Shown here piece by piece: positions 10,022 through 19,843 of a stretch of 64,000 bases of DNA. The DNA is from Chrysopilus asiliformis (taxonomy: Eukaryota; Arthropoda; Insecta; Diptera; Rhagionidae), in assembly GCA_964034945.1 (NCBI GenBank), contig OZ035960.1, positions 70,745,085 through 70,809,084 of the forward strand, read 5' to 3'. The translations under genes and the position numbers were made by a program. Under the pieces are notes generated by a model. That model did not search any database. It was not told the DNA's origin and saw nothing but the letters and a program-made list of their open reading frames with translations. How positions within the stretch are numbered: position 1 is the first letter of the stretch; each line of letters begins with the position of its first letter.

Positions 10022-12505
10022 TCAGAGCCAGTATGCTGATGATCCTCGCAAATTCTTCATATAGAGGTGGACGTCTTCGATCCTTCCTTCTTGCCCTTCA
10101 ATCTTCTTACCGCATGCTGCAATTGTGGATTTAGCTCTGTGATATTCAAACATGGATAACGCATAGAATAGATAGTCATTGCGTTCGAATCTTGTATCGC
10201 TACCCAATATTCTATATTGGAAGTAGTCAAGCGGTGATATATTTACAGATCTGTTTTCCTTCAAGCCATTTCTACCATAGGGGAAAAGGTAGAACCATGC
10301 AAACTCTTCAGCTTTCAATTCGTGTGCCTCATTCACGATATTATCCTTTGTCTTGCGGATGATTGCGTTGACATTCTCCGATACCTGCAACTCGTCATCC
10401 ACATCTGGCTGGTTACAATCTATGGCAGCCATCACTGATGTTTGTGTTGGTATTGACTCCATTTGTTTTTGTACGGGAGCAGTTGGTGTTGCCTCTTGTT
10501 GTGGTATCGCCTCCCTGTCCAATTCCAAGTGTTGTCCTGTTGTGGTTATGTCAGTCTTCAGTTGCAGATCAATGTAATCCAAGGTGTACTGAACATTGCG
10601 TGAACGCGTAGCTCGCTTACAAACTCTATGAAGCTCTTCGATGTTGTCGGATTCTATGATACATGCCTTTCCATTTGCTGCACTGGCGCCTTTTGGTCCG
10701 CATGAATGTGAATCGGTGAAGTAGTATTTGTTATCGTAATACAGTACTCCAAATGACTTTGATTCTGCTATTAGTATTCCTGCATTATGATTGGCAAATA
10801 GGACCCGCAAAGCTTCTCGTAGTGTGGTGCCAATGGTATGATTCTCAGAATCTTGTAGACTTCCATAGAGTGCTGGGTCTTCATTATAATCCATGGTGAA
10901 TGTGTTGTGGAACATACTGAAGTCTCTCTTGATGACATCGAAGTTACGTACGGCAAAGTATCCACTATGAGGAATAGGATAGGCATTAGGATTGTTGTTT
11001 GATGCTGATTGTATGGCAGCGTACATTTCATCACCCTGGATCATGTTCCTATCCAAGATATCCCGATTCCATAATCGTGGCGGAAGTATGATTGCTCGTA
11101 CGATGTTCGATAATGCAATTACACAGCACTGCGCTCCAGCCCATCCCGATGTGAAGAAACTGTGTTGTGCTTGGTGCCATGAAGCGCGTATAATTCTGGA
11201 TATATCTCCAATTGACTTGTATGCGCTTTCTTGCTGTAGCGTATTGATTGCTTCATCTTCTGGTGGTGTATCAACAACTCGTATCAAATCTTGCTCATTA
11301 ATTTGTACGTCTTGGTCGACAATGACATCTCGGTATAATGGGTTGTTAGCGATTAGCCACCGTAGCGCATACAGCAGTTTTGGCCTGCATATTGAGAACT
11401 CTCTTGTGATGTTTAGGTTCTCAAGATATTCGGTTATAACAACCATCCCAGAATTCTGTGTTGATCTTGGTAACATATTTGGTAGCTTCTCACTAACTTC
11501 GAAGATGTCCTGGGCAAATAGTACTGCTTGTCCACGGAAACCATATTGTCCAAATCGTCCGTGATACTTCACTACTTTGACAAATGGTGTTATTCTTGCC
11601 AATAATCGCTGTTCGGCTTGTGATAATACTTGAATTACTTCAGGTATATCTCCTGGTTGCATGTTGTTCCAATATGCTTTTGACGGATGTGTAGTTTTCT
11701 TGCTGGTTAGGTGAGTCTTGCAGCGGTGGCACACGAGCAAACTTTGTTTGAGTGACAACTCAGGTGGCAAGTATATCATGGCAGTGACACTCGGTCTACA
11801 TGTAGCGACTTGATTGGGATAGCATCGCTTGGTGCAAACTTCACAAAAGCGATCGCAGAATGTATAGATGGCTGTTTGAAATGCCACAATTCCGGCATTC
11901 AATTGTTGATGTCGTAAGCGAGATTGTTCCTGTCGTGCTGCATGTTGCTCTGGTGTTTCTTTGGCTCTAGCTTGTGATGTATGCTGTCTGTCGGCTTGTA
12001 GTCGTGCTGCATTTTGCTCTGGTGTTTCTTTGGCTCTAGCTTGTGATGTATGCTGTCTGTCGGCTTGTAGTCGTGCTGCATGTTGCTCTGGTGTTTCTTT
12101 GGCTCTAGCTTGTGATGTATGCTGTCTGTCGGCTTGTAGTCGTGCTGCATTTTGCTCTGGTGTTTCTTTGGCTCTAGCTTGTGATGTATGCTGTCTGTCG
12201 GCTTGTAGTCGTGCTGCATTTTGCTCTAGTGTTTCTTTGGCTCTAGCTTGTGATGTGTGCTGTCTGACGGCTTGTAGTCGTGCTGCATGTTGCTCTGATG
12301 TTTCTGAGGCTCTAACATCAAATTTATGTTTCCTGTTTTGTTCAACGCGAGTTTGTCGGTGTTGCCTTGATTCTCGCCGCTGTTTGTCTTGGCGTGAACG
12401 CTTAGCATCTTCATCTTCGGCTGCCCGCTTTTCCTGAAATTTACGACGAGCCTTCTCCAACCGTCGTTTTCTTTGCGTTACAGTTTCTCCCTTTGCACTT
12501 TGCAT
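10022..12505 (-). pseudogene. Helentron polyprotein, N-terminal part with cysteine-peptidase-like domain
   Basis: The ATG is at 12505 and the ORF has 827 codons. Residues 1-65 are Lys/Arg-rich, probably for nuclear entry or DNA contact. Residues 66-190 are a 22-residue repeat (about six copies, RAKETPEQNAARLQADRQ core). Cys-rich clusters lie at 217-230 and 259-266. Residues about 440-640 carry a conserved ASWHQ...GWAGAQC (Cys460) and YYFTDSH (Asp598, His600), the pattern of papain-fold deubiquitinase-like peptidases that ride in some Helitron-class proteins. Residues about 720-800 (FAWFYLFPYG...) match the Helitron N-terminal domain preceding Rep. The frame is lost at about 10022, where coding shifts into the Rep frame. 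The peptidase call is from motif pattern only. Confidence 0.85.
11936..12330 (-). repeat. Coding minisatellite, 66-bp unit, about 6 copies
   Basis: A 66-bp unit repeats in register with the reading frame, giving a 22-residue charged helical repeat in the Helentron protein. The inner copies are nearly identical (alternating QNAARL and QHAARL); the outermost ones are more diverged. Confidence 0.93.
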
Positions 12506-12830
12506 TATTTAAATTTATTACTAAATTACTAAATAACTTTCTCACTCAATTGAGGGGAAAAGAACAGTTAGTTGTGTTTAGTGAGAGCCACGAAGAGAAA
12601 ACCTAACGAGGTTGTTTTAGTGAGAGCCACGACGAGAAAACCTAATGATGTTTTAATGGGATTACAAACGCACTCAGATGGCAGAACTTTTGTGTTAGTC
12701 ATAATGACTGTGTGTGTTAATGACTGTGCGTTAATGACTGTTAATGAATGTGTGACTGTGTGTGATAAATCAAAGTCACAATATTCTTTTGGTTTTAGGA
12801 TACAGGGTATAAAAAAATATTAATGACAGA
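12506..12830 (-). other. Helentron leader upstream of the Rep-helicase ORF
   Basis: Non-coding. It holds two approximately 40-bp direct repeats (12571-12610, 12611-12650) sharing tagtgagagccacga, and a run of gtgtgt/atgactg words at 12700-12770. It lies between the start codon and satellite A, where promoter elements would be expected; none is identifiable with certainty. Confidence 0.55.
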
Positions 12831-14033
12831 TTGGGATTCAGCGACCCCAAAAACCCACAGAATAGATTTTTTTCCGGAAAATTTGGAGAAAGGGATAATC
12901 ACGTTATCCTTACAGGACCTTCCGTTATCCTTACAGACTTTTTAATGACAGATTCGGATTCAGTGACCTCAAAAACCCCCAGAATAGATTTTTTTCCAGA
13001 AAATTTGGAGAAAATGATAATCACGTTATTCTTACAGGACCTTCCGTTATCCTTACTGACTTTTTAATGACAGATTCGGATTCAGCGACCTCAAAAACCC
13101 CCAGAATAGATTTTTCTCCGGAAAATTTGGAGAAAAGGATAATCACGTTATCCTTACAGGACCTTCCGTTATCCTTACTGACTTTTTAATGACAGATTCG
13201 GATTCAGCGACTCCAAAAACCCCCAGAATAGATTTTTTTCCAGAAAATTTGGAGAAAAGGATAATCACGTTATCCTTACAGGACCTTCCGTTATCCTTAC
13301 TGACTTTTTAATGACAGATTCGGATTCAGCGACCCCAAAAACCCCCAGAATGGATTTTTTTCCGGAAAATTTGGAGAAAAGGATAATCACGTTATCCTTA
13401 CAGGACCTTCCGTTATCCTTACAGACTTTTCAATGACAGATTCGGATTCAGCGACCCCAAAAACCCACAGAATAGATTTTTTTCCGGAAAATTTGGAGAA
13501 AGGGATAATCACGTTATCCTTACAGGACCTTCCGTTATCCTTACAGACTTTTTAATGACAGATTCGGATTCAGTGACCTCAAAAACCCCCAGAATAGATT
13601 TTTTTCCAGAAAATTTGGAGAAAATGATAATCACGTTATTCTTACAGGACCTTCCGTTATCCTTACTGACTTTTTAATGACAGATTCGGATTCAGCGACC
13701 TCAAAAACCCCCAGAATAGATTTTTCTCCGGAAAATTTGGAGAAAAGGATAATCACGTTATCCTTACAGGACCTTCCGTTATCCTTACTGACTTTTTAAT
13801 GACAGATTCGGATTCAGCGACTCCAAAAACCCCCAGAATAGATTTTTTTCCAGAAAATTTGGAGAAAAGGATAATCACGTTATCCTTACAGGACCTTCCG
13901 TTATCCTTACTGACTTTTTAATGACAGATTCGGATTCAGCGACCCCAAAAACCCCCAGAATGGATTTTTTTCCGGAAAATTTGGAGAAAAGGATAATCAC
14001 GTTATCCTTACAGGACCTTCCGTTATCCTTACA
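12831..14033 (+). repeat. Satellite A, 122-bp unit, about 10 copies in a 5-unit higher-order repeat
   Basis: Monomers start at aatgacagattcgg and recur every 122 bp (12944, 13066, 13188, ...). Diagnostic variants (cccacag, cctcaaa plus tttccag, tttctcc, gactcc, aatggat) appear in the same order in monomers 1-5 and 6-10, so the array is a doubled block of about 610 bp. It shares ccttacaggaccttccgtta with the 44.9 kb satellite. Confidence 0.95.
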
Positions 14034-14195
14034 AGGACGAAGTAGTGAAAATATTGTATTGTCATCGGACCTATATAAGTGTGCAAAATTTCAAGTCAAT
14101 CGGACAAGTGGAAGTGGGTCAAAATTGGGTTGCAAGATTTGATCTGACAAACAGACAGACAGACAGACACGAAGGCAAGCTAAATAAAAGCTTTT
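14034..14195 (+). repeat. Helentron 5' tail (gene-strand orientation) with (CAGA)n microsatellite
   Basis: Unique sequence (aaggacgaagtagtgaaaat...) is followed by (cagaca)n at about 14150-14170 and gcaagctaaataaaagctttta. The same tail ends the gene-less copy at 42640-42815. Confidence 0.8.
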
Positions 14196-14420
14196 AAAAA
14201 ATTCAATATAAGTGGGTGAAATATATAGAAATAATTGAATAAAAGAGTAAAGAAAATCGATGAAGGCCAACATTTTAGTCTATGGTTTGGGTCAAAGATA
14301 TTGACTAGTTCTCTCAAGTTTCGACCGTGTCGCTAGTTGTATCTGTGGTAAATGATCAATGAACTTTTTGGACGCACACACCCTTAGTATAATATGTATG
14401 TGGCTCGGTTCGCCGAATGA

Positions 14421-15680
14421 AATGTCGGCAAACTTTCGGGATTTGTCGATTATTTAGCCGTTCATTTAGAATTTGATATAAACAATATTCCGAACCATAT
14501 CTTTGGCGATCATGCAAATTGTGCATCTTACTTTTACGAGGGGCAATCTTCAAAAAGCGTAAATATGGTGCCAAATCTATTGAAAGACGGAATATTTTAT
14601 CACCTAGAAAATATGCACCGTCGTCTAGCACAACACTCCAAAAGTCTGATTCACGATGTTGATTCGAATATCGTGGAACAATTTCATGCTATTATCGCCA
14701 AATTAGTTGGAGGTAAAAGAATTAACTTTTCTCGCGGTCGATCATATAATGACAGATGTAAACTTGCAGTTCTTCGGCATAACACAAAACGCAGTATTTC
14801 CAGATATTATACTGATATCCTGAAGAAGCGACCTTCAGGTCTTCAATATAAATTTGAAAAAAAGCGTGCATTAATAAAACGCAGAAAACACATTAAAAGA
14901 TTCAGGATATTGACTAAAACTGACAAAAATTATGGTGAAAATTGTGAAAAGCCCGATATGTGTGAACAGATTTTCAATGATATGAAAGAAAAATTTGTAT
15001 CAAAACTAAAAACTGATTAGCTAAATCGTGTTACCATTGAAGAGAATACGAAAGATCAAAGTAATTGTCGAAAATGGCACGAATTAAGGCAACATTTAAT
15101 AACAGCTTCTAATTTCGGTAAGGTATGTCGCAGTAGAAAAATGGAAAATTGCGTTATTCATTTATTATATCAAAATAAATTCACTAATAAGGCGATTGAA
15201 TTCGGTAAAACACACGAAAATTACGCAATAACCCTATTAGAGCGAACAATGTCGAAACATATTGAAAAATGTGGTCTTTTTATTGACCTAAAACATTATT
15301 TTATGGCAGCCTCTCCAGATGGTTTAATTGGGAATGATACCGTCGTAGAAATTAAATGTATGTATTCTTTAAGAGATTGCAATATTTTAGATGCGATTGA
15401 GGGAAAAGAAGTACCATGCATTGAACCAAAAGGATTAAAAACTATTCATCCATATTATTACCAAATACAAAGTCAAATGCATATAACTTAACGGCATTTT
15501 GGCATTTTCGCAATTTGGACGGGTAATAATCATCCGATGTATACAGAACTTATTAATTACGACTCTGATTTTTGCCAACAAATGTGCTCTAAATTACAAT
15601 TATTTTATGAGAACTGCTTATTGCCTGAATTAATAGACCCACGTTATACGAGAAAAATGCCCATAAGAAAAACTTTCTAA
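14421..15680 (+). pseudogene. YqaJ-type nuclease transposon protein
   Basis: One frame runs 14421-15680 with two internal stops, TAG at 15018-15020 and TAA at 15489-15491. The N-terminal part has the FGDHANC motif and a VEQFH...KLVGGKRINFSRGRSY block, both typical of insect transposon proteins that precede a YqaJ domain. The nuclease part begins at WHELR (about 15080) and has ASPDG (Asp at 15318-15320) followed by EIKC (Glu 15348-15350, Lys 15354-15356), the D...ExK metal site of the restriction-like fold. The catalytic residues survive although the frame is broken. The 5' end is missing: a TGA precedes 14421 in frame. It lies next to the right end of the 4991-15947 element and probably belongs to it. 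Confidence 0.85.
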
Positions 15681-15955
15681 CTTTTGATTAGTCACACTTA
15701 TTACTTCGACCATAACCACATTTTAAAATTTAATAGAATAGAATACTATAATTTATTAACATGAATTTGTGAAAACAGGCAACAATGGATAAATTTTCAA
15801 TGTACAAATGAAGAAATTAGGCACCATAAGCGTTTCATGGCACACATTTAACAAGAGAAGCTTTCGATCAAGCTTTTGTATCGGTTAATCGAAAATGAAA
15901 TGGCGCCACTACCTAACTCTGAGCTTTTTTTTCCTTAGGATAGCCTCTTAAAAAA

Positions 15956-17300
15956 GCATAAAATAAAACAGACTAAATAAATAAATAAGAAAATAAGTAA
16001 AAATAAAAAGAAATGAAATCATTCTAGAAATAAAAATCTTACATAATATCATAGTTAAGTGAACTTTCTTTTTTTTTTTTGATTAAAATTATTAACCAAA
16101 AATAAATGAATACTACGAAAACAATAGCTAAAATTTGATAAAAGTGAAACAAGGAAGACAAAACCATTTTTTCTGGTTTTTTTCGTTAAATAAATAATTA
16201 AGTGGACGACAAATATATAACATAATCCAATAAAATAACATTAAACATCAAAACGGGAAACAAGTTTAAAATCTGACAGTAAAATTTCATCATACACACA
16301 CATTTCATCACACACCCATCAACACACACACACACACTCGTCAGCTTTCATCCAGTTCATAATTCAAACAGCATTTTAATTTATCCATCATTTTCATCAT
16401 TCATTTACAACATTCATCCGTCATTTTCATCATTCATTTACAACATTCATCCGTCATTTTCATCATTCATTTACAACATTCATCCGACATTTTAATTCAA
16501 CATTTCATACATCCCTGCGCACAAACATTATAATTCCGTCAGTAAGTACATTAAATATTATGTTCACTAACATGCAACAAAATTTCTACACAATTTCGTC
16601 AACATAAAACACGCAACATCTATTTGGCGTCAGACCCGAATACATTCGTCAACATTCAAAATTTATTCATGCGGACGGCATACAACGCATAAACATAAAT
16701 TCGACGCATACATTCGATTCATGCGGACGGTATGCAACGTTGTAACATAAATAACAAATACAGTAAACTCATGCGTACGGCATACAACGCATAAACATAA
16801 ATTCGACACATACATTCGATTCATGCGAACGGCATGCAATTCACCAACACATTAACAATACATGCAACTTTATCTTACAATATTTTCTCATGCAACATTC
16901 ATTCCAACATTTTACTTTCGTGCAACATGTATACAAAACCATAAAATCAACATACAAATTATTCATGCGGATGGCATGTAATTCACCAACATAACAACAA
17001 CTACAATCAACATTATAACACTACAATCAACATGCAATAATTACTAAAATTTAAAAATCTACGAACTAAAAGATAAATAAATGAAAAAATTGACAATTTA
17101 CTAACAATAAGATTTAAGTCTAAAAATTTTATTTGTAAATATCACAGATTACTAACACATTTTCCAATTACATTTAGTTTTCAGAATATCTCTTGTAAAT
17201 TCGAATAAATTTTGTTTAGTTAGGTTTAGAACGGCCAATCTTAGTTTAGATAGAAAAAACAAAAGGATTAAATTGTGTATCTAAGATTTTTTTTTCTTAT
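15956..17300. other. AT-rich non-coding repeat, right half of a split element
   Basis: No ORF. Contains (CA)n near 16320-16340, a 33-34 bp tandem (three or more copies) at 16384-16497, and three approximately 65-bp units built on catgcggacggcatacaacg at 16669-16850. Related to 3560-4274. The function is unknown and it may be a retroelement UTR. Confidence 0.5.
16384..16497. repeat. 33-34 bp tandem repeat, three or more copies
   Basis: Copies of cattttcatcattcattta, each followed by caacattcatccgt. Confidence 0.9.
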
Positions 17301-17934
17301 TAATAGAGTATTTTCAAATTTAAAACATTCAGTTTTCCATTTTCCGTTTTTTTTTCTTGTTTCAATTTACATATTTTCAGTTTTGTGTTCTGGTTGAACA
17401 TTAACGCATTATGAGAAAGTCGATATTATATGATTCAGGTTTCCCATAAAATTCATATAATGATTTGGTAAGCTTTGGTTAGAGGAAGATAGGGTGAAAG
17501 CACCGAACGAGGACAAGCAAGACAACGATGGGTTGAGTTGCAATCTTTGATTTTGTTTTTGTCGCGCATAAAGAGATGAGGCTTCTCTTTCAACACGGTT
17601 TAGGTAACATTCCTAAAAGGGGTGAGCCTTCTGTCATCTTCTTCTATAAATTTTATTCTTTCTCTTCTTTTTCTTTTTGTAGCATAACTCTCTTCTTTTG
17701 TTACCCCTCCGGCGGTTACCTCGAGTGATGAGGGGCCTAAGAACCCCTCTTCTCCAGTTGCTCGGCCGCCCCCATATTTGCATACCACCTTATTGTGTGG
17801 AATCTGAAAGAGTAACACCCCCACGACCCGCCTCTCCGAGCTAGCCCAGGTATGCAGTTACTCTACGCGGATTCCGCACCGTACAGTATGCAGGTCGTGA
17901 GCGAGGCGTCACGGCTGCACCATGCTGTACAGTG
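17301..17934. other. Unassigned DNA between AT-rich repeat and Helitron relic
   Basis: A 74-codon minus-strand frame (17824-17600) starting MGVLLFQIP and rich in Gly, Lys and Arg is present. It could be the end of a gypsy pol or chance; I do not recognise it. Nothing else can be supported. Confidence 0.3.
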
Positions 17935-18390
17935 TTAACCACAATACGTTGTTGTTGGTGGTCGTTCGGTTTGCTGTGCTGGATTTTCTTCGGTGAAATA
18001 TACGCGTTGACCATTCTCCAAGTGAACCGCCAAATGAACAACAGTCGGATGGCGTTCGTGTGTCGGAAAGGAAAAAATTCTCCAAATCGCCTCATTGCAA
18101 CTCACGTAACGTCGCAATTTATAGCACGTCGCTTCATCCTTCGTATCTGGACGCTCAATACCAAAAACCGCCATATCGATTCCTTTGTTGACGTACTTGC
18201 AAACGTATTTGATGGACCTCACCGAATTGCAGTATTCAACATTGATATGCGTTTTGAAAACTTTCGAGAGAAGAGGGCAATATGGAACAATCCACGTGTT
18301 GTCCACCAAGACATTTTTCCCTTTCAATTTCATTGTTACTGTTCTGCCATTGTCATCTGCGGATCGCCGCCGATATAATGGATATTCCAT
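17935..18390 (-). pseudogene. Canonical Helitron Rep fragment (tyrosine motif region)
   Basis: The open frame begins MEYPLYRRRS and includes THINVEYCNSVRSIKYVCKY and VNKG, the block around the two catalytic tyrosines of Helitron Rep. It ends at PAQQTERPP, where the family continues to the helicase. The sequence is clearly different from the Helentron Rep at 8730-10020 (FYIAKYMSK), so two rolling-circle lineages are present. Only about 150 of roughly 1500 residues remain. It abuts the gypsy relic at 18395 and may have been inserted in or rearranged with it. Confidence 0.9.
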
Positions 18391-18394
18391 AGTT

Positions 18395-19212
18395 TACCGC
18401 AACAGCTTGAGGGGGGTCATGGGATTTTGAGATTAGTGACTGTCTGGGTCCTACCGGGAACCGTAATTTTCATGTCGCATCGTCGGGTATAGGGTTTCTG
18501 CTAGAGAAATTCGTAACTTTGTACACCAATCCTTCAGATTTCATCACGTCTGGCAATTTTTCCGTAAGGATAACATGATTATGCTTCCTTTATTCTTCAA
18601 TGTTTTGTTCAGTTGTAAATAATAAATTCACTTGAGTTCAAGTCTAAACAGTCCATGATGGTATCCGAAGTGACTTGTGATATGGATTCGACAAAGCATC
18701 CGGTACTATATTTAAGAACCCTTTACGATACTCTATCTCAAAATTGAAACACTGCAGTTTGAGGCCAAGCGCCCCGTCAAATCATGTTGCTTCATCAGCC
18801 ACATCACGCCACCATGATCTGTTATTATCTTAAATGGCTTTCCCTCGACATAGGCCCTAAACTTTTTGATTTGCAAAATCGCTGCTAAGCATTCTAACTT
18901 GGTCTCTGAGTTGTTTATCTGTACCGCATTTAACTTTTGTGAAACAAAATCTATTGGCTCTTCATTCCCTTCCCCGTCCTTCTGGCACAATACTCCACCA
19001 ATCCCGACTTATATTGGATAATGAAAGGTTTTCCAAAGTCTGGGTGGCAAAGAACCGAAGCGGACGTTAATGCACGCTTTAATTTCTCAAAAGCCAATCG
19101 TGTGTCTTCCGTGAATACTTATTTTTTTTTGATTTTTTAAATGTCTCTGTAATGAGCCATTGTTTCCAGAAAGCGTCCTTGAGATCTTGTATATGTAAAG
19201 TGTATCTTGCTA
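18395..19212 (-). pseudogene. pol: Gypsy pol relic 2, downstream part (late RT, RNase H, linker)
   Basis: Reading 19212 downward: a block with DLKDAFW (RT motif B region), then the RT/RNase H connection (LAFEKLKRALTSASVLCHPDFG), RNase H (FVSQKLNAVQ, TKLECLAA, ITDHGGVMWLM), and VPDALS near 18690, then a degraded linker to about 18395. It has several frameshifts (about 18755 and 19000) and stops. The continuation of the same gene in the upstream direction is at 40423-41090; the two parts are separated by the 21.2 kb insertion. Confidence 0.85.
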
Positions 19213-19258
19213 ACGCCCCACTATGTGGTCAAAGTGCCATTCGGCGGCCAAAAATACA
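19213..19258 (+). repeat. Left TIR of the 21 kb element
   Basis: Pairs with 40378-40422 in inverted orientation. There are about seven mismatches over 45 bp, mostly in the outer ten bases. Confidence 0.88.
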
Positions 19259-19843
19259 AATTTTGAGTCCTGCCTTTGAAGGATTTCGGTTATGTCATTG
19301 CGTTGAGAATTCTTAGGAACCTAGAAATCCAAAAGGACACTCTCCTGGGACAAGTAATTTCCGAACGCCATGGGGTCAAAGTTGGTAAAATTTCTGGTTT
19401 TTTCGAATTTTCAACAAATTTTTTGAAATTTATTAAGTCACTTAGTACAGAAAGATCGATTTTATCATCAACCTGAGGACATATTTAGGCAATTATAATA
19501 AAAATTAAAAATTTGTAGTACATTTTTTTTCTTAAAATTGTTAGCCCGGAATACTGGGCATTCTAAAAATATTATTTTTTTCGCGAAATTTTGTATATAT
19601 ATGGCTCTGCAAAATCTGATCCGGCTTGATCCGGTCAGGTGTAAGTTGGAAATGATGGCCAAGGTCAATACCTTTCAAAATATCCATATTTCATCTGCTA
19701 CTACCTGTAACTCTGGTCACCGTAAACAAAAGTCTGATTTTTTACATATTAGTTTTTAAAAAATGTCTTACTTTGTCACAACTATGGACAAAGATATTTC
19801 GTCTAATACGCTAGGAAATTGTTTTAATTACTTTTAGTATACA
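19259..19843. other. Left interior of the 21 kb element
   Basis: AT-rich, no convincing coding frame. It does not match the right interior beyond the TIR. Nothing more can be said. Confidence 0.4.

Larger units (their letters stand above)
5475..14195 (-). mobile_element. Autonomous-type Helentron (Rep-helicase element), about 8.7 kb
   Basis: On the minus strand this reads: tail with tttttaaaagcttttattta (about 14180-14195), a (CTGT)n microsatellite, 122-bp satellite A (12831-14033), leader, Rep-helicase gene (12505-7074), a mariner insertion, and a 97-bp-stem palindrome (5475-5690) near the 3' end. The same palindrome, satellite and tail occur without the gene at 41.6-42.8 kb, which fixes both ends to within a few bases. 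The short motif taaaagctttta recurs at both ends. I see no target duplication, as expected for this class. The coding region carries one frameshift and one nonsense codon, so this copy is probably inactive. Confidence 0.8.
4991..15947 (+). mobile_element. YqaJ-encoding DNA transposon (ISL2EU-like?), carrier of nested insertions
   Basis: A 12-bp perfect inverted repeat, gaggctatccta (4991-5002) and its complement (15936-15947), is flanked on both outer sides by TTAA (4987-4990, 15948-15951). Near the right end lies a YqaJ nuclease pseudogene (14421-15680). YqaJ nucleases are known as accessory proteins of the ISL2EU group of eukaryotic transposons, hence the tentative name. The rest of the 11 kb is an inserted Helentron. 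5003-5470 holds AT-rich DNA with no recognisable transposase. The target duplication could be TTAA or TA; the two cannot be separated here. Confidence 0.6.

Noticed and set aside
11961..12437. 158-codon plus-strand frame (LACDVCCLSACSRA repeats)
   Set aside because: Antisense shadow of the 66-bp coding repeat in the Helentron ORF.
17932..18430. Plus-strand frames over the Helitron Rep fragment
   Set aside because: No family signal; the minus strand has the conserved Rep block.
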